From NCBI GenBank assembly GCA_003249955.1, contig QKHS01000057.1:1-64000 (forward strand): 64,000 bases of DNA, read 5' to 3'. The notes beneath the pieces are model-generated. The model did no database searches. It saw only the letters and a program-made list of their open reading frames with translations, and was not told where the DNA came from. A program made the translations under genes and the position numbers. Shown here piece after piece: positions 26,159-35,055 of this stretch. Source of the stretch: Bacteroidales bacterium (lineage in GTDB: Bacteria > Bacteroidota > Bacteroidia > Bacteroidales > ML635J-15). How positions within the stretch are numbered: position 1 is the first letter of the stretch; each line of letters starts with the position of its first letter.

Positions 26159-28307
26159 GGATGCAATTATTAAAGATTACATTTTTGAAATTGTCGAAAG
26201 AATTTCAAGATTTTATATTCACTTGGATGAAATTAAAAATCAATTCTATGTAAATGAAGACAATAAAGTAAATGACAAGCTAATTTTCATTAATAGTTAC
26301 ATTGATTGTCTTGTTAAGTACTTCGATATCATTAAAGATTTAAATGAAAAATTATTGAACTATCAAGGAAACGGTAATTTTATAGAGGACTTAAAAACCT
26401 TAATAATAAGTTTAAATCATTTACATAGGAAATATTTAGGACACCTTCCTCGACCATCTGAACCGGTCGAGCTTAAACGCTTTGGAAGAATAATCGAAAA
26501 ACATGTCATTAATCTTAATAAAGCAATAGAATTAGACTTGGAATCTCATAAAAATCCCTTTTCAATTTATCTCAGTGAAGAAGTCGGAGAAATGACATAT
26601 TTAAAAGACCCAATACTTGAATTTAAGAATGAAAAACTGAATTCTTTTATAAATAGTTATAATGAGAAAACCAATAGCAAAATTGATTTAATCAATATAG
26701 ATATTGAGGAGAATGACACTTTTCATATTTCGATTCCAAGAATTGATGCAAATAATCCTTGCAGGTGGCCAACACTAATGCACGAGGTAGCTCACAAAAT
26801 CTATAAAAAGGAATATTTCAATAACAAGGAAATTGAGGAGGATTTTATTAGCCAATTAGATGAAATTCAAAAGAAATTTATAAATTCTATTTCAAAAAAA
26901 ATTAATATTCGAAGTTGGCTAATAGAGTGTTGGTGTGACCTATTCGCCTGCCTTGTAACAGGACCGGTTTTCTGGTTTTCTCAGTTCTCTGCATTTATTT
27001 TTCAGGAAAAATTCGATTTTAACAGAATCGATGAACTTTACCCCAAAGCCTTATTTCGCTTAACACTAATAAGACGTATTTTGGAGCATAGATTTCCTTC
27101 TATTTTTTCAGATGAACTGAATGAATTAATGAAATCAGCAGAATCAATTCTTGCAACGATTGATTCTACTGATGATTATGGCTTTTCTAAGGAAGATGAT
27201 ATCCGTCAACTTTTCCTTTATTTTAGAGTCTATTTTCTTAATTATTTTTTTAATCCAAAGGGAGAAGGTATTCAATTTGGATCATCTGCGTTAAATAAGA
27301 ATCTTAGACCCCTTATAAAATATACAGAAGAAATAAATACAGCCACTATTAATCTATTAATTAAATCTCTTAAGAAAGGACATCCTATCCCAAGTAAAAT
27401 ATCTAATAATTCAGATTTAATTGAAAGTCCAACTTTTATCCAAGAAATTCTTCTTGCGGCTTGGATGTATCGCAATAAAGAATTTAAAGAAGAGATTTTC
27501 AAAGATATTAATAATAAGGAACTATCAAGTGGAGAACTTTTACTTAAAGTAGTTAATAATTTTGTAAAATTTGATAAATCTATTTTAAGATCAATTCAAG
27601 TTTCTGAATGGTTTGATTTGTTAGAAGCTGAAGTGAATACAGAAAAACTTGCAAATATTTTAGATAATAAAGATAATGATTACAATCCTTTAGAATCAAG
27701 TGTTCTAAACGATTCAGAAATACTAAATTATATTAAAGAAGAAGAACTTAAAATAATACCCATAATAAATATAGATAAACAACTGGGGTCAACTTCATTT
27801 GATATAAGATTAGGAACATCTTTTCAAGTTTATCTACATACAAAATATGGTATAGTTGATTTTGCAAATCCTTCAATTGATACAAGAATTCACAATTCAA
27901 AAATGATTGATTTAGATTTTTTGGAATCGATTACAATTTCTCCAGGTCAATTTATATTAGGACACTCCATGGAATATCTAAAATTACCACCCAAAATAGC
28001 TGGACAGGTAGAAGGAAGAAGTAGTTTTGCTCGCCTAGGACTTCAAATACACATGACAGCAAGTTTTATTGATCCCGGATTTGAGGGTGTACTAACTTTT
28101 GAAATTTTTAATGCGGGACCTAATCCGATTAAGTTATTCCCAGGGTTAAGAATTGCTCAATTAAGATTTTTTAAGGCTAACAATCCTTTTATTCCATATA
28201 ATAGAAATTTAGAAGCTAAATATAGCGGTCTTTTAACTCATAATGATAGTATGCAGTTTAAAGACTATGAAATGAAAAAAATAAGAGACGAACTGTTGAA
28301 AAAGTAA
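26148..28307 (+). CDS. Metallopeptidase - dCTP deaminase fusion
   Basis: A 719-residue cytoplasmic protein with two enzyme parts. Residues about 1-200 are helical. TLMHEVAHKIYKKEYF (His near 212) is an HEXXH zinc motif, with the downstream WLIECWCDLFACLVTGPVF (near 260) giving the third ligand E and the E-x3-D pattern of gluzincins. Residues about 520-719 are a full-length dCTP deaminase-like domain: DIRLGTSFQVY, VEGRSSFARLGL (near 620) and HMTASFIDPGFEGVLTFE with the catalytic Glu near 652, then PGLRIAQLRFF. dCTP deaminases are known antiphage effectors that deplete dCTP. I infer that the peptidase part controls or is controlled by the deaminase. Central gene of the operon. Confidence 0.85.
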   Translation: MGNKDAIIKDYIFEIVERISRFYIHLDEIKNQFYVNEDNKVNDKLIFINSYIDCLVKYFDIIKDLNEKLLNYQGNGNFIEDLKTLIISLNHLHRKYLGHLPRPSEPVELKRFGRIIEKHVINLNKAIELDLESHKNPFSIYLSEEVGEMTYLKDPILEFKNEKLNSFINSYNEKTNSKIDLINIDIEENDTFHISIPRIDANNPCRWPTLMHEVAHKIYKKEYFNNKEIEEDFISQLDEIQKKFINSISKKINIRSWLIECWCDLFACLVTGPVFWFSQFSAFIFQEKFDFNRIDELYPKALFRLTLIRRILEHRFPSIFSDELNELMKSAESILATIDSTDDYGFSKEDDIRQLFLYFRVYFLNYFFNPKGEGIQFGSSALNKNLRPLIKYTEEINTATINLLIKSLKKGHPIPSKISNNSDLIESPTFIQEILLAAWMYRNKEFKEEIFKDINNKELSSGELLLKVVNNFVKFDKSILRSIQVSEWFDLLEAEVNTEKLANILDNKDNDYNPLESSVLNDSEILNYIKEEELKIIPIINIDKQLGSTSFDIRLGTSFQVYLHTKYGIVDFANPSIDTRIHNSKMIDLDFLESITISPGQFILGHSMEYLKLPPKIAGQVEGRSSFARLGLQIHMTASFIDPGFEGVLTFEIFNAGPNPIKLFPGLRIAQLRFFKANNPFIPYNRNLEAKYSGLLTHNDSMQFKDYEMKKIRDELLKK

Positions 28308-28328
28308 AATAATTAAATAAATGTTAAT

Positions 28329-29021
28329 ATGGCGTATTTATATATAATTACATTTCTTGTCGGTTGTATTTCAGCTTTAGCTGAGTTGCTAAGTAGATAT
28401 GATCGTATTGGTCAGATATTTGCTTTTTTTTCAAGTTGGATTTATCTATTCATTAATGGTTCTGCTGCAATTCTTGCATACTGGTTTATTTCTGAATATA
28501 ATTTGGATTTTGGTACACTTACAAAAACAGAAATAGGTAAAATAGTCATTGCGGGGACTTCTTCAATGATCATATTAAGAAGTTCATTTGCAAGCATAAA
28601 AAATGGAAATAAAAATATTGAAGCTGGATTAGCCGCAATTACAAGCGTTTTTCTGAGAAATGCAGATAGGGTATTGGATAGAAAAAGATCAATTGAAGAT
28701 TATAAGGAGATAGAGCAAATTATGCAAAATGTAGCTTTTAACAAAGCTAAAGTTGATTTGCCTTTGATTTGTCTTGGTATGATGAAAAATGTAACACTTG
28801 AAGAGCAACAGCTTTTGGCAAATGATATAATTAAGTTATCTGAAAAAGCAGTAAGTGAAAAAGCAAAATCTATTAATTTAGGAGTGTTGGTTTCAGACAC
28901 TACTGGTCTCAAACTATTAAAAGAAGTAGTCTCATCAAACATGGATATTTTTTCCAGAGAAGAAGGAAAAGAAAACGAGAAGACTCAAAAAATTAATGAA
29001 TTATTAAATAAATATAAATAG
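28329..29021 (+). CDS. Hypothetical membrane protein of the defence operon
   Basis: A 230-residue protein with three hydrophobic segments in the first 90 residues (about 2-18, 30-52 and 71-85) and a helical, charged cytoplasmic part of about 140 residues. No family is recognised. It begins 21 nt after the fusion gene and its stop overlaps the next start region, so it belongs to the operon. A membrane anchor or membrane-acting effector is possible but not shown. Confidence 0.65.
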   Translation: MAYLYIITFLVGCISALAELLSRYDRIGQIFAFFSSWIYLFINGSAAILAYWFISEYNLDFGTLTKTEIGKIVIAGTSSMIILRSSFASIKNGNKNIEAGLAAITSVFLRNADRVLDRKRSIEDYKEIEQIMQNVAFNKAKVDLPLICLGMMKNVTLEEQQLLANDIIKLSEKAVSEKAKSINLGVLVSDTTGLKLLKEVVSSNMDIFSREEGKENEKTQKINELLNKYK

Positions 29022-29023
29022 TG

Positions 29024-29434
29024 ATGGAAAAGAAAAGTTCAAATATTTCGGGATTTATTGATGGATATAAAGCTGGTAATTTATCATTAATGTCAAATAA
29101 TTTTTATATTAAGAAAAATGACATCAGTTTCCATATTGATAATATATTGAATAATTTAAAAGATATTAATTCTAATGAAATTAAGAATTTTGATTCGGAA
29201 ATCCGCAGTCTTAAGTCAAGCATATTATATGGTCTGGATTCTTTTGATTCATGGCAGATGTTTGGGGAATCACTTAATTCCATATTAGATTCTTATAAAA
29301 AGCTAAATAAGAAAACACAGGATTTATTATTTCCGGATATCAAAAAAGTTATTTATCACTTTATTGATCTTGCAAAAAAAAGTGAAGAGCCAAAGCTTAT
29401 AGAAATTGCGATTGAAGTCGGTGAAAATTTATAA
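29024..29434 (+). CDS. Hypothetical helical protein of the defence operon
   Basis: A 136-residue soluble, highly charged and helical protein. A GTG at 29021 overlaps the previous TAG; ATG 29024 is preferred. The content (DINSNEIKNFDSEIRSLKSSILYGLDSFDSWQMFGESLNSIL) suggests a small helical bundle and perhaps a coiled coil. No family is recognised. It is followed directly by the methyltransferase gene. Confidence 0.55.
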   Translation: MEKKSSNISGFIDGYKAGNLSLMSNNFYIKKNDISFHIDNILNNLKDINSNEIKNFDSEIRSLKSSILYGLDSFDSWQMFGESLNSILDSYKKLNKKTQDLLFPDIKKVIYHFIDLAKKSEEPKLIEIAIEVGENL

Positions 29435-29446
29435 TTGCTTTTATCC

Positions 29447-30280
29447 ATGGATAATATAATTAAGGGAAATAGGGTAAGATTAATATTGGGAGATTCATTA
29501 AATGTATTATCTAAATTACCATCTAAAAGTGTTAATTGTGTCGTTACTTCACCTCCATATTGGGGACTTAGAGATTATGAAGTAGAAAATCAGATTGGAT
29601 TAGAAATTACTATAAATGCGTATTATGAAAAACTTGTTTCTATTTTTATAGAACTCTATAGAATATTAAAAGATGATGGAACTTTATGGTTAAATATTGG
29701 TGATGGCTATACAAGTGGAAATAGAAAATATAGAGCTGAGGATAAAAAGAATGGTGCTCGTTCTATGAATTTTAGACCTGATAACCCAGATGGGCTAAAA
29801 AATAAAGAATTATTAGGCATTCCATGGAATCTAGCATTTAAACTTCAAAAATTAGGTTGGTATTTAAGATGTGATATTATTTGGCATAAGCCAAATGCAA
29901 TGCCAGAAAGTGTTAAAGATAGACCTTACAGAAATCATGAGTACTTATTTTTGTTTTCTAAATCAGAAAAATATTTTTTTAAGGACACAGGTCTTATAAT
30001 AGATTCAACAGGGAAAAAATTAAGGTCTGTTTGGACTATAAATCAAAATAAATTTAACGGGGATCATTTCGCAACATTTCCTATTGAATTAATCGATCCA
30101 TGTATTATCTCATCTACTAAAGAAAACCACATTGTGCTTGATCCATTTTGTGGAACAAGTTCAGTTGGCCTGTCATGTCTAAAAAATAACCGAAGATTTA
30201 TTGGAATTGATATTAATAAAAAATACGTTGACATATCTAGTGAACGATTAAGTGTGGAATATGAAAAACTTCAGTCATAG
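29447..30280 (+). CDS. DNA methyltransferase (N4-cytosine or N6-adenine type)
   Basis: A 277-residue DNA methyltransferase. Motif IV VVTSPPYWGLRDYEVENQIGLE (near residue 35) precedes motif I VLDPFCGTSSVGLSC (near 231), the beta-class order of the D12/N4_N6 family. SPPY is typical of m4C and some m6A enzymes. The frame is open to TTG 29435, but ATG 29447 starts the conserved part. No restriction endonuclease gene is recognised next to it, so it may modify self-DNA for the preceding system or be an orphan. Last gene of the tightly spaced operon; its specificity is unknown. Confidence 0.9.
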   Translation: MDNIIKGNRVRLILGDSLNVLSKLPSKSVNCVVTSPPYWGLRDYEVENQIGLEITINAYYEKLVSIFIELYRILKDDGTLWLNIGDGYTSGNRKYRAEDKKNGARSMNFRPDNPDGLKNKELLGIPWNLAFKLQKLGWYLRCDIIWHKPNAMPESVKDRPYRNHEYLFLFSKSEKYFFKDTGLIIDSTGKKLRSVWTINQNKFNGDHFATFPIELIDPCIISSTKENHIVLDPFCGTSSVGLSCLKNNRRFIGIDINKKYVDISSERLSVEYEKLQS

Positions 30281-30439
30281 TAACCAATGTGTGAAAATGA
30301 TATATGTTCAATGCTTAATAATAAGGAAAATACAACCCAATTCATTAACTGAAAAACAAATCCCAAGAGCATTAAGATACCCGAACTCATAGTTTTATTG
30401 TAAAATCAACATCTGAAAAGTACAAACACACGCTTAATT

Positions 30440-30487
30440 GTAAGTCTCCCCAAAATTATTTTCTGCCTTAATTTTTGGGAGACTTAC
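30440..30487. terminator. 19-bp inverted repeat after the defence operon
   Basis: GTAAGTCTCCCCAAAATTA (30440-30458) and TAATTTTTGGGAGACTTAC (30469-30487) pair with one mismatch over 19 bp. It may end the operon, but there is no clear T run. The left arm and the preceding ACACGC...ATTG recur at 720-748, so it may instead be a mobile-element boundary. Confidence 0.55.
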
Positions 30488-30583
30488 ATATTTTATGTAA
30501 ATTTTGTAAAAAAATTGTTTTTACGAGTTTTTATTTTGTATTTTTGCATAAACAATGCAATATTTGCAAATAGAAGTAGGGAA

Positions 30584-31864
30584 ATGGTACACTCACTTTC
30601 AATAAAAAACTTTCTGTCGTTCAGGGACGAAGTTACTTTTAGTTTTGAGGCTACAAAAGACACACATCTTGAAGAATCTCATGTTGTAGAAGTAGTCAAA
30701 GGGGTACGGCTAAATAAATTGGGCATAATTTACGGTTATAATGCTTCGGGTAAATCGAATTTAATAGAAGCATTTCAGTTCCTGCGAAGCTTTTGGTTTA
30801 CAATTGCCGATAGCAAGGATGAAGAAACCGGAGTTATTCCTTTTATGCTAGACCATGACAGCAGACATAACCCGTGCGAATTCAAACTGATATTTTATCA
30901 TAACAGCATAAAATATACTTATTATCTAAAGATAAACGAAGATGCTGTTTTGCAGGAGAAATTAGACTATTATCCGGGAGTTCAGCCTGCCAATATTTTT
31001 GATCGTATCTATGAAAACGGGGTCTCGATTATAAATTTTGGAAATAAAATAAAAGTAAGTACTGTTGTAAAAGATGAAATAACAATAAAATGCCTTCCCA
31101 ATATTTCTGTTTTTGCAGCTTTGAACCAGGTAAATGCAAATATAAAAGAGCTTAATGATGTTTCCGGCTGGATGAAAAACAATGTAATGCCGGGTATTGA
31201 GCCTCTTACCCGCTTACAGGAATTTACAGAAAACATGGTGTTGGAAAATCAGGATTGTAAAAACCGGATTCTCTTGCATTTGCAGGCAGCCGATTTTAAT
31301 GTTTCTGACATAAACAGCAGAGAAATTAAAAAAGAAGTTTCAGATGAGTTTATTTCCAAAGCAGAAGGGCTTTTAAGGCTGTCATCAAAAGAACCTGAAC
31401 GCCTGAAAAATGAAAGAAGCATTAAAATGACAGAAACAGAATTTGGTCATTTGGTTACAAATAACGACAAAAAAGAAATTTTCAATCTTCCTATTGAATG
31501 GCAATCTGATGGCACAAAAAGAGTATTCGGTTTGTTTGGGGCAATATTTAAAGCCGTTGAGAAAAACGCTTTTTTATCCGTAGATGAAATCGAATCCAAA
31601 CTTCATCCCCGTTTAATTGAATATGTAATTGAGCAGTTCCTTCGTCAGTCGGAACAGTCTCAGTTATTGGTAGCAACACATTACGATAATCTTTTTGATG
31701 AAGAAGATTTGCTCCGCAAAGATAATTTTTGGTTTACAGAAAAAGGAGAAGATGGCTCAACAAGACTATATCCTTTAAGCGGTTTTAACGGGCTAAACCG
31801 GGTATCATCGCTTCAGAAAGCATATAAATTCGGAAAGTTCGGGGCTGTCCCAAATATTGATTAG
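30584..31864 (+). CDS. AAA ATPase, RloA/AbiLi-like
   Basis: A 426-residue ATPase of the AAA_15/AAA_21 (OLD-like, SMC-related) group: MVHSLSIKNFLSFRDEVTFSF at the start, Walker A GYNASGKSN near residue 50, and the late FLSVDEIESKLHPRLIEYVI (Walker B, DE) with LLVATHYDNLFDE. Start chosen at ATG 30584 because the family begins with the strand HSLSIKNF; the frame upstream is open only by chance. It pairs with an RloB gene 9 nt downstream. RloA/RloB correspond to the AbiLi/AbiLii abortive-infection pair; the ATPase is the probable sensor. Confidence 0.88.
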   Translation: MVHSLSIKNFLSFRDEVTFSFEATKDTHLEESHVVEVVKGVRLNKLGIIYGYNASGKSNLIEAFQFLRSFWFTIADSKDEETGVIPFMLDHDSRHNPCEFKLIFYHNSIKYTYYLKINEDAVLQEKLDYYPGVQPANIFDRIYENGVSIINFGNKIKVSTVVKDEITIKCLPNISVFAALNQVNANIKELNDVSGWMKNNVMPGIEPLTRLQEFTENMVLENQDCKNRILLHLQAADFNVSDINSREIKKEVSDEFISKAEGLLRLSSKEPERLKNERSIKMTETEFGHLVTNNDKKEIFNLPIEWQSDGTKRVFGLFGAIFKAVEKNAFLSVDEIESKLHPRLIEYVIEQFLRQSEQSQLLVATHYDNLFDEEDLLRKDNFWFTEKGEDGSTRLYPLSGFNGLNRVSSLQKAYKFGKFGAVPNID

Positions 31865-31873
31865 ACTGTTAAT

Positions 31874-32431
31874 ATGAAACTTCGCGAATCAATATATGTA
31901 ATCGGAGAGGGGCTTACCGAAAAGTATTACTTTCAGCATCTCAAAAAATTAAAAGCTTATTCCTGCGTTGTCCGGCCGCGCTTTTTTTCAGGCAACAACG
32001 GTATTTATTACCTTGAAAAAAGGACAAGAGAGCTGTTGTTGGCCGATGTTACAGTCATATGTGTATTTGATGCGGATGTGTCACAAAGAAATGAAGAAGA
32101 AAAAGCAAGATTGCAGAATTTTATAAAAGAATTTAAGGACAACGAAAACGTGATAATATGCGACAGCCTGCCATCAATTGAATTCTGGTTTTTATTACAT
32201 TTCAAAAAGACAAACAAGCATTTCGAAAATTACAATTCAATAAGAAACGAATTGAGAAAATACATTCCCTGGTATGACAAAACCGAGAAATACTTAATGC
32301 AGGATCAATGGGTCAAAATTCTTATTCTTAAACAAGATACTGCCATTAAAAACGGTAAGAGTTTAAACACAGGAGATGGCTCTTATTCAAACATATTTAA
32401 GGCAATTGAGATTCTCGAAAGTATGAGTTAG
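31874..32431 (+). CDS. RloB/AbiLii-like protein
   Basis: A 185-residue protein matching the RloB family: IYVIGEGLTEKYYFQHLKKL at the start (E-x-x-T-E-x-x-Y acidic site), VICVFDADVSQRNEEEKARLQNF in the centre and ICDSLPSIEFWFLLHFKKTNKHF, then a C-terminal helical part. This is a Toprim-like fold with acidic metal ligands (E, D-x-D), so a nuclease effector is likely. It follows its ATPase partner after 9 nt. With RloA it forms the second defence module of this island. Confidence 0.88.
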   Translation: MKLRESIYVIGEGLTEKYYFQHLKKLKAYSCVVRPRFFSGNNGIYYLEKRTRELLLADVTVICVFDADVSQRNEEEKARLQNFIKEFKDNENVIICDSLPSIEFWFLLHFKKTNKHFENYNSIRNELRKYIPWYDKTEKYLMQDQWVKILILKQDTAIKNGKSLNTGDGSYSNIFKAIEILESMS

Positions 32432-32605
32432 TCATGCATAAACTGATTCAATTCTTACCAGGTTTTTCAAATTATCACGGTTTTACTCAGAATAGTTTTA
32501 AAAATTAATCCTTGCACGCCAGTTCCCAATCCCCCTTCCTGCAACCAATTCCCGATTACATCCTTAACAAATTCTAAAATATTTTTTCAAAATAATGAAA
32601 ATTAA

Positions 32606-32637
32606 TTTGGAGAATGAAAAAACATGTTGTACATTTG
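32606..32637 (+). promoter_or_regulatory. Predicted promoter of the GntR operon
   Basis: TTTG (32606-32609), 20 nt, then TACATTTG (32630-32637), the Bacteroidota -33/-7 pattern. The repeated GTTGTAC / TTTGTAC around the -7 element may be an operator for the encoded regulator. The gene starts 35 nt downstream. Confidence 0.6.
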
Positions 32638-32671
32638 TACTATATAACTATGACAATATAATAATAGCACA

Positions 32672-33040
32672 ATGATTAAATTTAAATTAGATCCAAAAGC
32701 AGGAACCCCGTTTTACCGGCAGATTATCGACCAGATTCAGTTCGGAATTGCATGCGGGAATCTAAAAATAGGAGAGCAGTTGCCAACAGTAAGGTCATTA
32801 GCTGTTGACTTAAAAGTAAATTTAAATACTGTTGCCAAAGCATATAAAGAATTGGAAATCAGGAATATTCTGGAAACTCAGCAGGGAACAGGCACATTTA
32901 TAAGCGAAATAGAGTTCGAAATATCTGCAAAGGAAAAAGAGCAGAAATTACAGGAAATTTGTAACGAATTTTCTACCATAGCCTTTAGCTACGGGTTTTC
33001 AGTAGATGATATTATTAACCAACTAAATAAACAAAAGTAA
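32672..33040 (+). CDS. GntR-family regulator, YtrA type
   Basis: A 122-residue repressor. Residues about 1-75 are the GntR winged helix-turn-helix (GTPFYRQIIDQIQFGIACGNLKIGEQLPTVRSLAVDLKVNLNTVAKAYKELEIR, then QQGTGTFIS), followed by only about 45 residues of helix, as in the YtrA subfamily that has no ligand-binding domain. It heads an operon with an SPFH gene 1 nt downstream and probably represses itself; YtrA regulators usually control membrane or transporter genes. Confidence 0.93.
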   Translation: MIKFKLDPKAGTPFYRQIIDQIQFGIACGNLKIGEQLPTVRSLAVDLKVNLNTVAKAYKELEIRNILETQQGTGTFISEIEFEISAKEKEQKLQEICNEFSTIAFSYGFSVDDIINQLNKQK

Positions 33041-33041
33041 T

Positions 33042-33938
33042 ATGAAAGCAAACACAATTACAAAGGGCGTTTTTAATCCGGTTTCAACAACGGTACTTAT
33101 CGTTATGGTTGCAATCTCAGGCGGGTTATATTACATGAATATTATTAATATTCCGGTTTTAATTATTTTGCTGCTGCTATCTGTTTTGATTTCCAGCTCC
33201 ATAAACATCGGGAATCAGTGGGAGAAAGCCGTTATTTTAAGAATGGGTAAATATAAAGGGCTAAAGGGGCCGGGCTTGTTTTTTATTATCCCGATAATTG
33301 ACAAAGTACACAATTTTGTTGATCAGCGAATACGTGTTACCGACTTTAAAGCAGAGCAAACACTTACAAAAGATACCGTTCCGGTAAATGTTGACGCTAT
33401 TGTTTACTGGACAGTTTGGGATGTTGAAAAAGCAGCACTGGAAGTACAGGATTACGACAAAGCTATTCCGTATATTGCACAGACAGGGTTAAGAGATATT
33501 ATAGGTAAACACGAATTGTCTGATCTTTTGCAGGAAAGGGATAAAATTGCTGCTGATTTGCAGTTGGTTCTTGATAACCACACAAATCCATGGGGAATTA
33601 CCTGCCAGAATGTAGGGATAAAAGATATTGTAATACCGGCAGGCCTTGCAGATGCAATGAGTAAAGAAGCCCAGGCAGAAAGAGAGAGACGGGCAAGGGT
33701 AATTCTGGGTACTGCAGAAACTGAAATTGCAGAAAAATTTGCAAAAGCAAGCGAACAATACCGCGACAATCCTGTAGCCTTACATTTGCGTGGTATGAAT
33801 ATGTTGTTTGAGGGCCTTAAAGAAAAAGGTTCTATGGTAATTGTCCCGAGTTCGGCTTTGGACTCAATGAATCTGGGCGCAATGGGCGGACTTATCTCTC
33901 TTGCCAAATCAAATGACGACAATTTAAAAGCACAATAA
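33042..33938 (+). CDS. SPFH/band-7 slipin-like protein
   Basis: A 298-residue stomatin-like protein. A hydrophobic hairpin (about residues 15-50) precedes the band-7 domain: EKAVILRMGKYKGLKGPGLFFIIPIIDKVHNFVDQRIRVTDF and DTVPVNVDAIVYWTVWDVEKAALEVQDY, then KEAQAERERRARVILGTAETEIAEKF. Such proteins build membrane microdomains and often partner with a NfeD protease; none is present here. Between GntR and a serine hydrolase in one operon, suggesting regulation under membrane stress, which is inference. Confidence 0.93.
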   Translation: MKANTITKGVFNPVSTTVLIVMVAISGGLYYMNIINIPVLIILLLLSVLISSSINIGNQWEKAVILRMGKYKGLKGPGLFFIIPIIDKVHNFVDQRIRVTDFKAEQTLTKDTVPVNVDAIVYWTVWDVEKAALEVQDYDKAIPYIAQTGLRDIIGKHELSDLLQERDKIAADLQLVLDNHTNPWGITCQNVGIKDIVIPAGLADAMSKEAQAERERRARVILGTAETEIAEKFAKASEQYRDNPVALHLRGMNMLFEGLKEKGSMVIVPSSALDSMNLGAMGGLISLAKSNDDNLKAQ

Positions 33939-33941
33939 TCC

Positions 33942-35039
33942 GTGACGAAACAAAACATATTCCTGATAATCATAATTTTAACATTATCCGGTTGTGTTCA
34001 GAAACAACCTCTTAGTGCAAGAATTGATAAAACCGTCGGGAAATATGTTTCAGACAACAGGTTAAACGGGTCGGTAATAATTGCCTGTAAAGACAGCGTA
34101 ATTTTTACCGGCTCGTTTGGTTATGCCAACTTTAATACCATGGATACAATTACCACGTCAACAATATTTGCAACAGGGTCGGTAACCAAACAATTTACTG
34201 CGACAGCAATAATGATTCTGCAGGAAAAAGGACTGCTTTCCATTGACGACAGTATCGGGAAATATATAGAAGTCCCTTCGGCTATGCAAAATATACCCAT
34301 AAAATATTTTATGTGCATGACATCAGGGATTCCAAACTATGTGGAAAACGACATCGCATTTAATAAGGATTCTGTCCTGGCTTTTCATTTTAAAACAGAT
34401 ACAGTTTATTTTCCTGCAAACACGAGGTTCCACTATAATAATTCAAACTATTTCTTCCTTGGATTACTAATCGAAAATGTTTCGGGAATGACTTATCCTG
34501 ATTTTATGAAGGAGAACATATTTAATACGGCAGGTATGAAAAATACTTTTGCTTATAACGGAAACAAAATAAAGAGGGCAATAGGGTATGATGAAAACAG
34601 GGATGAAAATGATTTTCTGATAACTTCAGCAGACGGATGTATATTGTCAACGGTTAACGATCTGGCATTATGGAATAAAGCTCTGTTTGGTGATAAAATA
34701 CTGACAAATGCAAGCCGGGAAATAATGTTTGAGTCCCGTAAAACGGAAGATGGAACAGATATTAATTATGGATTGGGATGGGAGATAAATAATATTGGTA
34801 AAAGCTCTTCGCTGTTTAATATTATTATTTCAAAATGCGGAAAAGGTGAAAATGATTATAAAAATAAATACATTGTTTCACATACCGGAAATATCTCTTC
34901 ATTCGGGGCATACAACCAATACGATACTGTAAATGATATTTCTGTAATTCTGCTTACAAATCAGGTAAATCCGGCACTGATAAATTTAATTGGGGAGATA
35001 AACAGCGAAATATACGATGTAAAATCAGTTCGTAATTAA
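33942..35039 (+). CDS. Serine hydrolase (class C beta-lactamase-like) lipoprotein
   Basis: A 365-residue protein with a GTG start 3 nt after the SPFH gene, a lipobox LSGC (Cys18) and a beta-lactamase/AmpC-like serine hydrolase domain. The S-x-x-K motif is in ATGSVTKQFTATAIMIL (Ser near 80) and the Y-x-N motif in RFHYNNSNYFFLGLLIE (near 165); the third HTG-like box is seen as VSHTGNISSFG. This family includes penicillin-recognising enzymes, esterases and D-aminopeptidases, so a resistance role should not be assumed. Periplasmic or outer-membrane anchored. Confidence 0.9.
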   Translation: MTKQNIFLIIIILTLSGCVQKQPLSARIDKTVGKYVSDNRLNGSVIIACKDSVIFTGSFGYANFNTMDTITTSTIFATGSVTKQFTATAIMILQEKGLLSIDDSIGKYIEVPSAMQNIPIKYFMCMTSGIPNYVENDIAFNKDSVLAFHFKTDTVYFPANTRFHYNNSNYFFLGLLIENVSGMTYPDFMKENIFNTAGMKNTFAYNGNKIKRAIGYDENRDENDFLITSADGCILSTVNDLALWNKALFGDKILTNASREIMFESRKTEDGTDINYGLGWEINNIGKSSSLFNIIISKCGKGENDYKNKYIVSHTGNISSFGAYNQYDTVNDISVILLTNQVNPALINLIGEINSEIYDVKSVRN

Positions 35040-35055
35040 TTTATATTATCAGTCA

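Noticed and set aside
30281-30439. Possible extra small gene after the methyltransferase
   Set aside because: Only short frames; no start with conserved appearance. Left as spacer.
33942-35039. Calling the serine hydrolase a resistance beta-lactamase
   Set aside because: The class C-like fold includes many esterases and peptidases, and the sequence gives no specific sign of antibiotic hydrolysis.
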